From a virus, in IMG/VR virus record IMGVR_UViG_3300031963_000066, positions 1-64,000 of that record: a DNA stretch of 64,000 nucleotides; one strand, 5' to 3'. Within the stretch, counting starts at the first letter, position 1. Every line of letters starts with the position of its first letter. Shown in pieces: positions 4,773-12,489 of this stretch. The translations under genes and the position numbers were made by a program. The notes under the pieces are model-generated. The model worked only from the letters and a program-made list of their open reading frames with translations, was not told the origin of the DNA and did no database searches.

Positions 4773-5704
4773 TTGAATTCACATTCAACCATAAGTTCGG
4801 TCAGGCAAGCAATCAAATTGATTTCATGGTCTGCAACAAAGGCTGATTGATATTGATACTTGGCCAAAATCAGAACCATCTGTGGTACAGAGTTTGGTTT
4901 CAACTTGTCATACAACGAATCATAGATGTTTCTAAAGATTCTGGTAATGTCATTGTCAAGGTTGTTTGTTGTCCATTTTCGACAAGAAGCAAAGTCCTTG
5001 TTCTTAATAGAAGATACCAACTCATTCATTTGCACATCAGAAACCGATGCAAGTATGCCCTTGTCAATCGTACCACTAACCGAATAACGCTGCAATTCAT
5101 TTAGAACACGGCGATTATCTGGAAAGTGTTTGGTGATAACGGCAGCAACCACAGATTTGTCGTAGGTTATCCCTTCTTGTTCCAGAATCCACTCAGCACG
5201 CTTGAAGAATGCTGCAGCCATCTTTTGTTTACTGCCATTGATTTTGAAGTCAACAACGGTACAACGAGAATGAATTGGGTCAATGATCCTGTTCTTGAAG
5301 TTACAAGTAAAGATGAAAGAACAGTTGGATGCAAACTCCTCAATCGCACCACGCATGGCAGGTTGAGTTGAATTTGGATTTAGATAGTCCGCTTCGTCAA
5401 TGATGACAACCTTGCGGCCGCCTGATAGGGACATAGATGATGCATAGTTTTTGATTTTGTTCCGTAGAACATCAATACCCGATTCGTCTGAACCGTTAAT
5501 CATAATATAATCGCAACCGACTTCTTCACAGAGAGCCTTTGCAATTGTGGTTTTACCGACACCAGCAGAACCCGCCAACAAGAGATTGGGAATCTCTTTG
5601 CGGTTTACATACTCCTGAAATGTTGCCTTGATACCATCAGGAAGAATACAATCTTCAATGGTTTTAGGACGATACTTCTCCACCCACAAAATGTGTTGTG
5701 ACAT
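4769..5704 (-). CDS. 44: Clamp loader ATPase gp44
   Basis: A 311-residue AAA+ ATPase of the RFC small-subunit type. Walker A is GSAGVGKTT (45-53), Walker B VVIIDEAD (99-106), and sensor 1 and the SRC arginine-finger motif (PIHSRC) follow around 135-148. The C-terminal collar domain is helical. It hydrolyses ATP to open and place gp45 for the replicase and late transcription. GGAG precedes the ATG at 5704, and the stop overlaps gene 62. Confidence 0.97.
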   Translation of the reverse strand: MSQHILWVEKYRPKTIEDCILPDGIKATFQEYVNRKEIPNLLLAGSAGVGKTTIAKALCEEVGCDYIMINGSDESGIDVLRNKIKNYASSMSLSGGRKVVIIDEADYLNPNSTQPAMRGAIEEFASNCSFIFTCNFKNRIIDPIHSRCTVVDFKINGSKQKMAAAFFKRAEWILEQEGITYDKSVVAAVITKHFPDNRRVLNELQRYSVSGTIDKGILASVSDVQMNELVSSIKNKDFASCRKWTTNNLDNDITRIFRNIYDSLYDKLKPNSVPQMVLILAKYQYQSAFVADHEINLIACLTELMVECEFK

Positions 5705-5724
5705 TCAAATTCTCCATAATATAA

Positions 5725-6072
5725 TTAAATTTCGTCATGCCATTTAAATCCAAGCAAAAGCTTGGCAAAAAATCTTACGACTGCATTTGGTTTTGTGGGT
5801 CTATACACAAACATAGAGTCTGTGATTTCCCACTTACCAACCTGTTTTTTCGCATCAGGTCTTAAAACAAAAGAATTCATTACTGGTGATGATGTGATTC
5901 CACCAATTCCGACACCACCATTAGAAATAAGAAGTGGCGTCCAGCCAACAGTACTATTAGCCGATTGATTCTTTCGCCACTCAGCAATCCATTGTTTGCA
6001 TGGAGTAAAATCCAAATCCAATGTCGTTTGTTCCGTCAATGGATAAAAAAATTGAATCTCCAACTGTTGCAT
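5725..6072 (-). CDS. Conserved-looking protein of unknown function
   Basis: A 115-residue soluble protein with a central Gly/Ser-rich stretch (about residues 50-65) and a C-terminal basic and aromatic tail (FFAKLLLGFKWHDEI). No catalytic motif is seen. Its ATG overlaps the stop of the dsbA-like gene (TAATG), and gene 44 follows after 20 bases, so it belongs to the replication operon. A replication accessory role is inference only. Confidence 0.7.
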   Translation of the reverse strand: MQQLEIQFFYPLTEQTTLDLDFTPCKQWIAEWRKNQSANSTVGWTPLLISNGGVGIGGITSSPVMNSFVLRPDAKKQVGKWEITDSMFVYRPTKPNAVVRFFAKLLLGFKWHDEI

Positions 6073-6347
6073 TACTTAACCTCAACCATACTTTCGTACA
6101 GTGCTTCAAACTCTTTAGATTCTGCAACCTCAGTTTGAAATGAATTCTTGTGTTGTGTTTTTGCCATGCGTTTAAGAATCTTTTTAGGAATCTTCAACTC
6201 ATCATGTGCAAGGTCAATAATGTCTTTGATTGCAGCATTGTTGGAATCATTCTTGTGCATATGGTGAACGGCTTCATCCACATAACCTTTGAGTTTCTTC
6301 AAAGCTTCATCATCAAAAGAACCGAATAATGTATTTACTTTAGTCAT
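6072..6347 (-). CDS. dsbA: DsbA-like late-transcription DNA-binding protein
   Basis: A 91-residue helical, charged protein. The segment IKDIIDLAHDELKIPKKILKR and the C-terminal pattern with HK..F..EV.E...LYE resemble T4 DsbA, the small double-strand DNA-binding protein acting near late promoters. It is not related to the disulphide-bond enzyme of the same name. It overlaps the FlbD-like gene upstream and the unknown gene downstream. Assignment rests on recalled similarity over about 60 residues, so it is moderate. Confidence 0.6.
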   Translation of the reverse strand: MTKVNTLFGSFDDEALKKLKGYVDEAVHHMHKNDSNNAAIKDIIDLAHDELKIPKKILKRMAKTQHKNSFQTEVAESKEFEALYESMVEVK

Positions 6348-6526
6348 TTTGCAACCATCATTCCAACAACATCATAATCAGATTCATTAACAACAACATT
6401 ACCATTTGTCAAGTTGATTGCTGTTTTACCTTGTTGTTCACCATCAGTAATAGTGAAAACAGCCACAATGTATGTGGGGTTAATGGCAATCTTGTTGCCG
6501 CTTGCTGATTCTGTAATCCAAATCAT
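6344..6526 (-). CDS. FlbD-like small beta protein
   Basis: A 60-residue protein starting MIWITESASGNKIAINP. The pattern of a strand pair, 'I.P..I..V', an acidic turn, then ITLTNG-like INLTNGN and a valine-rich end fits the FlbD family of small beta proteins. FlbD in bacteria is linked to flagella; its phage role is unknown. The ATG at 6526 follows the gene 45 stop by one base, with GGAG in the last codons of 45. An in-frame TTG further upstream is unlikely. Confidence 0.55.
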   Translation of the reverse strand: MIWITESASGNKIAINPTYIVAVFTITDGEQQGKTAINLTNGNVVVNESDYDVVGMMVAK

Positions 6527-6527
6527 A

Positions 6528-7205
6528 TTATTCTCCAAATGTTAGGTCTGATTCTTTAGCTTCGATAGCAATCCAATATTGCATATCTTCTTTTGTATTT
6601 CTAAAATAGGATAGTCCTTTTGAAGAAATTTGTACCTCATAGGTACCGGCAATCATCTTAAAGTTTTCAGTTAAGAATAATGCCTTAAACTTTTTGCCAT
6701 TACCATCTGCAATTTCTGTAGAGTCTGTATGTGCGGAGTTATCTTTTGAATCACAAGTTGTGATGTAAATCTTTGCACCATCAGATGTGATGGCAATATT
6801 TGGTGATTGTAGAATGCTTGCTGTTTTAAGTACAGAAGCCAATTCATCTTCTTTCAGTGTGAAAGATACATCCACAGTAGGAAGATTTAACTCTTTATCT
6901 GGTGGTGTTACAATCATACTCTTTGCAGTCTTGCGATAGTTGAGCTTCTTACGGCCAACTTTAAAGATAACATGTTCGTTATCAAAATCAATTTCACCGT
7001 CTTTGTACAAGGATTGAACCGACAAAAATTGGTTCAAATCATAGATACAAAAATCTTGTGGAAAGTCATCTTTAATTCCAGCTTTTGCCAAGACAGTCTT
7101 GGTTGCAGAAATGGTTGTCAGTTTCTTACCAGTCTTAAATTCAATGCCAGGATTAATGTTGGCAAAGTTTTTAAGAACCGTCAAGGTCTCATTGGATAAT
7201 TTCAT
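6528..7205 (-). CDS. 45: Sliding clamp gp45
   Basis: A 225-residue processivity clamp, the usual length for T4-like gp45. It starts MKLSNETLTVLKNFANINPG and shows the clamp pattern including the DFCIYDLNQFLS segment (about 52-63) and the domain-2 strand SPNIAITSDGAKIYITT. It forms a trimeric ring for the DNA polymerase and activates gp55-dependent late transcription. AAGGAG precedes the ATG, whose A is shared with the TAA stop of the dNMP kinase gene. Confidence 0.95.
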   Translation of the reverse strand: MKLSNETLTVLKNFANINPGIEFKTGKKLTTISATKTVLAKAGIKDDFPQDFCIYDLNQFLSVQSLYKDGEIDFDNEHVIFKVGRKKLNYRKTAKSMIVTPPDKELNLPTVDVSFTLKEDELASVLKTASILQSPNIAITSDGAKIYITTCDSKDNSAHTDSTEIADGNGKKFKALFLTENFKMIAGTYEVQISSKGLSYFRNTKEDMQYWIAIEAKESDLTFGE

Positions 7206-7858
7206 TACGATACTCCTTCAGTCAATTCACTTATTGTATTCGATCCGTAAGAACGAGTCAAGCACTTCATTAAAATATTTTTCAAGTCTTCCACAGTACC
7301 ATCATTTTCAATGGTGTGGTCAATATGCCCACCTATCCATCTCCATTCAGATTCATGTGGACCATTTTCATACATAAAACTTTCGGCTTTATGTGAACCT
7401 CTATTTGCCTGTGCGGCAATGTCATACCAGTGTGGTGTAATACCACGCTTTACTTCAATCATAACACCACCGTTCTTATGCACAAAATCAATTTCATTTT
7501 GAAATCGTACATCGGTGATGACATAATTTTTCTCTTTGTCAATAAGTCTTTCCAACCTATCAACCCAAAAATTCTCATGGAAAATACCACGACCAACCTC
7601 AGTACCAAGTAACTGTAGGGCTAATCGTGGTGTAAAATCCTTACCAAATTTTTTAGACCAGAATTTATCTGGTTGTTCACGCCAATCTCTGGATGTGGGT
7701 GTGTCACCTTCTAGGTAATCTCTTGGCCAATCAAACATAACTGCCGCAATGTCTTTGACACCACCAGCAAAACTAATTTGTTGAAAACCAAAATCTTTTA
7801 AAATATCACCAGCGGTACCTTTACCGCAACCAATGAAACCTACAAGGCCGACAATCAT
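7205..7858 (-). CDS. 1: Deoxynucleoside monophosphate kinase (T4 gp1-like)
   Basis: A 217-residue P-loop kinase phosphorylating dNMPs. The P-loop GFIGCGKGT is at 7-15. The lid/substrate segment contains WPRDYLEGDTPTSRDWRE, and ITDVRFQNEID is the Walker B-like region, all as in T4 gp1. The start MIVGLVGF at 7858 is chosen because it overlaps the upstream stop (TGATG); a longer frame starting at 7951 has an N-terminus of low quality. It works with dCMP deaminase in dNTP supply. Confidence 0.92.
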   Translation of the reverse strand: MIVGLVGFIGCGKGTAGDILKDFGFQQISFAGGVKDIAAVMFDWPRDYLEGDTPTSRDWREQPDKFWSKKFGKDFTPRLALQLLGTEVGRGIFHENFWVDRLERLIDKEKNYVITDVRFQNEIDFVHKNGGVMIEVKRGITPHWYDIAAQANRGSHKAESFMYENGPHESEWRWIGGHIDHTIENDGTVEDLKNILMKCLTRSYGSNTISELTEGVS

Positions 7859-8676
7859 CACATTTCTCCAACAAAGTTTGCTACAGCAGGCATGTCTCCT
7901 TTGAAATGGTAGGTGCCGATATGGTCTAAACGCATCCAAGGACACAACCAAATAGAACCACCCATCTTACGCCACAACTGACAGAACATATAATCTTCTG
8001 ATAGATAACGGTCTGAACCACCACCTGTTGCAGAATCTTTAGTGTCAATGATTGTGTCAAAGAAAGCATGAATGTATCGTGAACCATCAAAGTGTGCTTG
8101 GCCAACATGGTCAGGTTTGTAACGCAATTGTGGAAATGCTTCCGAAAATTTAGGAAATACTTCACGCTTGACCATCATAAAACCAGTTCCAATTTCCAAA
8201 ACCTCAAGTGGTTCAGAAACAGAAAACTTATCAGTGCCACGTACAGGATTAAATACATAGTCACCTGTAACTTTCTCTAATGATCCAGCATCCATATCTG
8301 GATTTTTAGTCATAGCTTTCTTAACAGAAGACCATTTGATGGCTTTCTTAGGATAAGGTCCACCAATAACATCTTTATCTAAAGCCAAAAGTGCAATCAC
8401 ATCTTTAGGATCGAAATGAATGTCTGCGTCAATAAACAACATATGTGTGCAATCTGAACGATTCAAAAATTCATCAACAAGATAGTTTCTTGCTCTAGTG
8501 ATTAAGGATTCATTGAAAAGAAATGAGAATTTCACTTGAACACCGTACTGCATACAGATGGCTTGCAAATCAAGACAGGCTTTCGCATACAATCCGTGAT
8601 TCATACCACCATACATTGGTGTGGCTACAAAAATACTTTTCTTTTGAAGTTCCTCTTTTTTAATTGAAATTTCCAT
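7858..8676 (-). CDS. GT-A type glycosyltransferase
   Basis: A 272-residue protein with a Rossmann-like N-terminal half and the DxD motif DAD (83-85) in HMLFIDADIHFDP. A second acidic/His motif (SEDYMFCQLW, then RLDHIGTYHF) near residues 225-260 matches the acceptor and metal-binding end of this family. Its substrate is unknown: phage DNA bases, virion proteins or the cell surface are all possible. GGAG precedes the ATG. It lies downstream of a strong terminator and immediately before the dNMP kinase gene. Confidence 0.8.
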   Translation of the reverse strand: MEISIKKEELQKKSIFVATPMYGGMNHGLYAKACLDLQAICMQYGVQVKFSFLFNESLITRARNYLVDEFLNRSDCTHMLFIDADIHFDPKDVIALLALDKDVIGGPYPKKAIKWSSVKKAMTKNPDMDAGSLEKVTGDYVFNPVRGTDKFSVSEPLEVLEIGTGFMMVKREVFPKFSEAFPQLRYKPDHVGQAHFDGSRYIHAFFDTIIDTKDSATGGGSDRYLSEDYMFCQLWRKMGGSIWLCPWMRLDHIGTYHFKGDMPAVANFVGEM

Positions 8677-8691
8677 TTACTCTCCAAAAAT

Positions 8692-8727
8692 AAAAAAAAG
8701 GGGAGTACCACTAGAAGTGGTCTCCCC
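8692..8727 (-). terminator. Strong rho-independent terminator
   Basis: Minus-strand stem GGGGAG-A-CCACT/AGTGG-T-A-CTCCCC (8700-8727) followed by eight T. It closes the one-gene HTH unit. The glycosyltransferase to gene 44 operon starts right after it, with no clear promoter in between, so read-through or an internal promoter must feed that operon. Confidence 0.93.
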
Positions 8728-8740
8728 ACAATTCACCTAA

Positions 8741-9010
8741 TTAGGCGCTGAAGCTGTAACCAGCTTTGATAGCAGCACGAACCATAGACTTGGTTGGTGT
8801 GCCCATACGATACACGGCAACTTTGCTACCATCACCACGGGTCTTGGTGTTGGTGTAGATTACATGACCTTCTTGGCGAAGTTCATCAATACGAGCGGCA
8901 ACATTTTGGATGCCGAAACGAGCACGAGCCTGTGCGGTTGAAAGTGTGTTGTATCCCTCTTTCTTGCTCAAGAAATTAAGGATGCGGGTTTTGGCGGATA
9001 GTTTAGTCAT
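8741..9010 (-). CDS. Winged-helix DNA-binding protein (HTH_39-like)
   Basis: An 89-residue protein starting MTKLSAKTRILNFLSKK at 9010, with a helix-turn-helix in residues about 5-55 ending in AARIDELRQEGHVIYTN, the arrangement of the HTH_39 family. A basic Gly/Lys wing and a short C-terminal helix follow. It is a monocistronic unit with a perfect promoter, a 5-bp leader hairpin (9044-9059), GGAG ribosome site and strong terminator. This looks like a highly expressed early regulator. Targets are unknown. Confidence 0.8.
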   Translation of the reverse strand: MTKLSAKTRILNFLSKKEGYNTLSTAQARARFGIQNVAARIDELRQEGHVIYTNTKTRGDGSKVAVYRMGTPTKSMVRAAIKAGYSFSA

Positions 9011-9066
9011 AATAAATCTCCTAATGACAAAGTTAAACAAAGTTCTTGCGTTCTGCAAGTATTCAC

Positions 9067-9095
9067 ATTATACTATTACTTAGTGTGTGTGTCAA
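9067..9095 (-). promoter_or_regulatory. Consensus sigma70 promoter of the HTH gene
   Basis: TTGACA (9090-9095), 17-base spacer, TATAAT (9067-9072). The stop codon of the upstream GIY-YIG gene (TGA, 9092-9094) lies inside TTGACA. The leader carries CTTGC-AGAAC-GCAAG at 9044-9059. Confidence 0.9.
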
Positions 9096-9784
9096 GTATA
9101 TTTGCGGTATACTTTTTTATCTGCCATTTTTTTGCTGGCAAATCCTTTCAATGAGTTTTGTCTTTTCCTTAAGGATTCTTCAGGAATAAAGTCCAACTCC
9201 TCATCAATAATTTTATTCAATAATTTCCATCCAATATCCAATTCTTTTTTGGCCTGGGTTTTACTTTCGTATTCTATACCAAAAATTATTACCGATTTTG
9301 ATTGACCATTATATTTACCAGAACGAACATATTGTGGAAATATAATTTTACCATCTATCATTTTATATAGAGTTCTCCAACAAACATTTAATTTTTCTCT
9401 TGCTTCACTTCTAGAAGCATAGGTAATACCATCAATAGTAACAGGTTTTCTTTTTTTAAGGTAAAAATTTTCAGTATGTTTATATCCAAACAATCCTTCT
9501 CCACCTAAAGTGTTATTATATCCTTTTTTTAGACTATTATATTCTTTTATAAAAAAAGGTTCCATCGTGTGTAAACAATGTTCTCTATCTAAAGATTGAT
9601 ATATTACATTCCATTCAAAACCATCAAGTCCATATTTTCTTAAAGCATTATAGAATTTATATTTTTTATTGAAATTTGACGGAGATTTGTGTTCCCACAT
9701 TCTTTGTGGCCAATTTGAATCAAATCCAATATATACTTTTCCGTTTATTTTATTTGTGGCTTTGTAGATAGAATAAATATTCAT
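9092..9784 (-). CDS. GIY-YIG homing endonuclease, second copy
   Basis: A 230-residue free-standing endonuclease. The GIY-YIG core is at the N-terminus (SIYKATNKINGKVYIGFDS, with Arg at about 27 and catalytic-type residues following). Two repeated DNA-binding segments with ITYASRSEAREKLN and IEYESKTQAKKELD (NUMOD-like helix-turn-helix units) lie around residues 115-195. It differs from the copy at 545-1225 beyond the nuclease core. It is inserted between the DruA-like gene and the HTH promoter. A late box at 9843-9850 suggests late expression, as for T4 homing genes. Confidence 0.9.
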   Translation of the reverse strand: MNIYSIYKATNKINGKVYIGFDSNWPQRMWEHKSPSNFNKKYKFYNALRKYGLDGFEWNVIYQSLDREHCLHTMEPFFIKEYNSLKKGYNNTLGGEGLFGYKHTENFYLKKRKPVTIDGITYASRSEAREKLNVCWRTLYKMIDGKIIFPQYVRSGKYNGQSKSVIIFGIEYESKTQAKKELDIGWKLLNKIIDEELDFIPEESLRKRQNSLKGFASKKMADKKVYRKYT

Positions 9785-9809
9785 GCTGGCATTCCTTTAC
9801 AATGTTAGA

Positions 9810-9850
9810 GTAGGTAAGGACGGCAATCCTGTGACCTACACCTATTTATA
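9810..9850 (-). promoter_or_regulatory. Late promoter and leader stem-loop of GIY-YIG gene
   Basis: A perfect TATAAATA box lies at 9843-9850. Downstream, GTAGGT (9834-9839) pairs with ACCTAC (9810-9815) around an inner AGGA/TCCT helix. The ribosome site AAAGGA lies outside the stem, so unlike other loci this hairpin does not hide it. Confidence 0.65.
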
Positions 9851-9853
9851 CTT

Positions 9854-11119
9854 TTATCTACCTACCTGTCCTAAATATTTTTCTTTAGTCTGGTTCCAAT
9901 CCATGAATATCAAGTCATCATAGAACAATGATTCATAAGACACATTGTTCTTTTTCTTTAACATTGATATACGACCTTTGGCATATTTGGTTTTCCAAAT
10001 ATTTGCCAAGGTTTCAGGACTGGTATCAAATGATTTGACCAGTTCTTTATCACCAATCTCTTTTCTGAGATATTCACTGGTGTTATTGTAGAGAGGTGAA
10101 AAATAGATACCCCTCTGATGTTCAGTGCGAATCAATTCTTTTGGTATACTTAACTTGGAGTATGCAAAATTCAATGACCGGTTTTTGTGGTCACGCTTGA
10201 GTGGTAAACCATTTTGATTCTTGGCTTCCCACCATTCAAAATATTTACGAGTATGGTTTTCTTTGATCCAGTCAAAGACCATTTTCATAGTTTTCCTAGT
10301 GGGTTCGAAAGCAACTGACCCACTAGAAAATCCCATTTTGTTCCAATGTTCCAGGCCATCATATTGAGATAGACCATTAGACTTGGTATTACCATATAAA
10401 GAGGTTGTAGTGACGCCAACCAGTGTATCTCCATAACGAACCTTCCAATCATTTTGTACTGTATCAGACAGACACAACAATGCCAACAATTTGCCACCCA
10501 TATAATTAAATCCTAAAGGTTGCAGTGGTACAATCGTTGAACCGATTGCTGTGTGGTTAATCATTCCTTGTTGTGTCTTAACATCTCTTGCCCAACCGAT
10601 TGCAGAATCTCTTGGAGTTAAATCCAAGAAGTCGGACGATATGCAAATAACACCAAGGTATTTTCCAGATCGACCATCAACTACTGTGTAATACAAATTG
10701 CGGCCAATGTTACTATTGTTTTTCATTGTGGATGAAAATGTACGGATAGTATTCCAAGTTTCTGCACCGTCACCATTGGATAGTTGCAAAATAGGTTCTA
10801 GTTTTTCATAATCATCCGGACCTTCTGGCATCCAGAAATTCTTTTTAACCTTTTCGACTAATTTTTCTTGTGTCAAATCAATTAATTGTTTATCATCACC
10901 ATACAATGTGCTAATTGTGCGTGTCGGATATTTCTCCTGTACCTCACACCATTTCTGGTATAAAGTATACTCACGCACATCCATTTTAGATGCATAGGTT
11001 AAATTCTGAATGAGAGTTTCTTTTAATAACTCTGTGTCAATATGTTCAAATCGGGATGCATCGTTGGTTCTCGACCACACATCCCATTGAGCATCAACAT
11101 AATCTATAGGTGTTGCCAT
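9854..11119 (-). CDS. DruA/DUF4338-like protein
   Basis: A 421-residue protein whose central part (about 138-268) matches the DUF4338 family, which includes DruA of the Druantia anti-phage system. Key blocks are LYYTVVDGRSGKYLGVICIS (142-161), DLTPRDSAIGWARD (166-179), INHTAIGSTIVPLQPLG (187-203) and WKVRYGDTLVGVTTTSLYG (225-243). The biochemical activity of DruA is not established to my knowledge. The N-terminal 130 residues are helical and the C-terminus is basic. It sits in an operon with peptide deformylase, sharing TAATG with its stop. Role here may be DNA processing or inter-phage competition (inference). Confidence 0.7.
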   Translation of the reverse strand: MATPIDYVDAQWDVWSRTNDASRFEHIDTELLKETLIQNLTYASKMDVREYTLYQKWCEVQEKYPTRTISTLYGDDKQLIDLTQEKLVEKVKKNFWMPEGPDDYEKLEPILQLSNGDGAETWNTIRTFSSTMKNNSNIGRNLYYTVVDGRSGKYLGVICISSDFLDLTPRDSAIGWARDVKTQQGMINHTAIGSTIVPLQPLGFNYMGGKLLALLCLSDTVQNDWKVRYGDTLVGVTTTSLYGNTKSNGLSQYDGLEHWNKMGFSSGSVAFEPTRKTMKMVFDWIKENHTRKYFEWWEAKNQNGLPLKRDHKNRSLNFAYSKLSIPKELIRTEHQRGIYFSPLYNNTSEYLRKEIGDKELVKSFDTSPETLANIWKTKYAKGRISMLKKKNNVSYESLFYDDLIFMDWNQTKEKYLGQVGR

Positions 11120-11718
11120 TAAGTTCTTGCTTGCAGTTGATTCATGTTTTTAGGATTAAAATACTTGCGTCTAATTTTATCCAATTTCTTCAGACCAAAT
11201 TGTAACGCCAGTGGTTTCGCACGACTAGTATACACCATTCCGTTCATGTGGTCAAGCTCATGGAGGAAACAACGAGCAGTTATACCAGTAAATGTTTTGG
11301 TACGATTGACACCATTAAAGTCCTGGTATTCTACTTCGATTTCGGCAGGTCTTGTGATTCTCAGATTTAGGAAAGGGAAAGAAAGGCAACCTTCTTCCAT
11401 GTGTACTTCACCTTTAGAAGAAATAATTTTTGGATTGAAGTATGCCACATATTCTTCACCTGAACCCATAACAAATACACGGTGTTCGAATCCACATTGG
11501 TTTGCGGATAGTCCAATACCATTATACTTCTTACAGGTTTCTACCAGTGTGGATGCAAACTCATTGGCATTAATTGGTGCGGTTTCAAAATTAAATTCAG
11601 GCAACACCTTGTATAGTGCAGGATGATCCGGTGCAACCAAGTCGAAAGTTTCGACTGGTGTAGATTTAATCTCGGCTTGTTCAGCGGTGTTATATAAAAC
11701 AATATCTTCTGTACTCAT
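11119..11718 (-). CDS. def: Peptide deformylase
   Basis: A 199-residue peptide deformylase, which removes the N-formyl group from nascent proteins. All three motifs are intact: GIGLSANQ (67-74), EGCLS (109-113, metal ligand Cys111) and HELDH (153-157, His153, Glu154, His157). The N-terminal 45 residues are an extension compared with minimal phage enzymes. Such genes are common in marine T4-like phages. It likely supports high virion protein synthesis. AGGAT precedes the ATG. Confidence 0.95.
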   Translation of the reverse strand: MSTEDIVLYNTAEQAEIKSTPVETFDLVAPDHPALYKVLPEFNFETAPINANEFASTLVETCKKYNGIGLSANQCGFEHRVFVMGSGEEYVAYFNPKIISSKGEVHMEEGCLSFPFLNLRITRPAEIEVEYQDFNGVNRTKTFTGITARCFLHELDHMNGMVYTSRAKPLALQFGLKKLDKIRRKYFNPKNMNQLQART

Positions 11719-11721
11719 AAT

Positions 11722-12489
11722 TTATCCTATGGTTGGTTTATCAAACAACTTTTTGTATAGTTCATCCACATCAACTACTTTAGACCTAGAATCACACAAC
11801 AAAACATTTTCATCATACACTGGTCTAATAGCTAAACCACTGAACGACATTGTGGGCATTGCCTTCTTTATAAACAATAACATTTTTTCTTGGTATTGTT
11901 GATGAAATTTCCTTTGGCATAAGAAGGCTTTATTATTACCTATGGTAAATATTCTCCAATTTTTATAATTGTATTTCGACATTATAAACTCACATACTGC
12001 ACTGTTCACACCAGGATACTCCCAGTCATTGAAATCATCTACAGCAATAACACCATACTCTTTCATCTTGTCTGCAAATAAAATCAAATCATTCAGTACC
12101 ACAGGATGTTCATGGCAACCATCAATATGTAAAAACTTTAACTGATCTTTGAAAATCAAATCATCTGGAAACAATGACATTGTATCGGTTAATTTCCAAA
12201 TCAGGTTTTCACCTTTACTAAACTTTTTAATATTTTTGTCTGCAATAACTCTTTGTTCTTCGGAAAAAATATCATACAGATAAAAATTATCTTTGGTGTT
12301 TTTAAAATTGCAAATGTTAATTGCACTTCGGCCATTTGCAACACCAATCTCACAGATATCACCATCCAAATTAAATTGTATTTCTTGTAGTACACCATAC
12401 ATAAGAACAATGTCGATTGGATAAAACCAACCTGGGACTTCTTTGTCTACTACATTTCTTTGGTGTGATAGATATTCATTGAAATTCAT
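11722..12489 (-). CDS. Class I SAM-dependent methyltransferase
   Basis: A 255-residue protein with motif I EIGVANG (47-53), an acidic end of strand 2 (LYDIFS) and FLHIDGCHEHPVVLND near 128-143, then VDDF. This is the layout of the Methyltransf_24 / cephalosporin-hydroxylase-like group. The target is not evident; sugar or small-molecule modification is usual in that group. The ATG overlaps the gene 46 stop (ATGA), so it is part of the 55-47-46 transcript. Confidence 0.8.
   Translation of the reverse strand: MNFNEYLSHQRNVVDKEVPGWFYPIDIVLMYGVLQEIQFNLDGDICEIGVANGRSAINICNFKNTKDNFYLYDIFSEEQRVIADKNIKKFSKGENLIWKLTDTMSLFPDDLIFKDQLKFLHIDGCHEHPVVLNDLILFADKMKEYGVIAVDDFNDWEYPGVNSAVCEFIMSKYNYKNWRIFTIGNNKAFLCQRKFHQQYQEKMLLFIKKAMPTMSFSGLAIRPVYDENVLLCDSRSKVVDVDELYKKLFDKPTIG

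Noticed and set aside
7859-7951. Longer N-terminus for the dNMP kinase
   Set aside because: It would overlap the glycosyltransferase end by 93 bases and adds Arg/Cys-rich sequence not seen in the family; the TGATG-coupled ATG gives the normal P-loop start.
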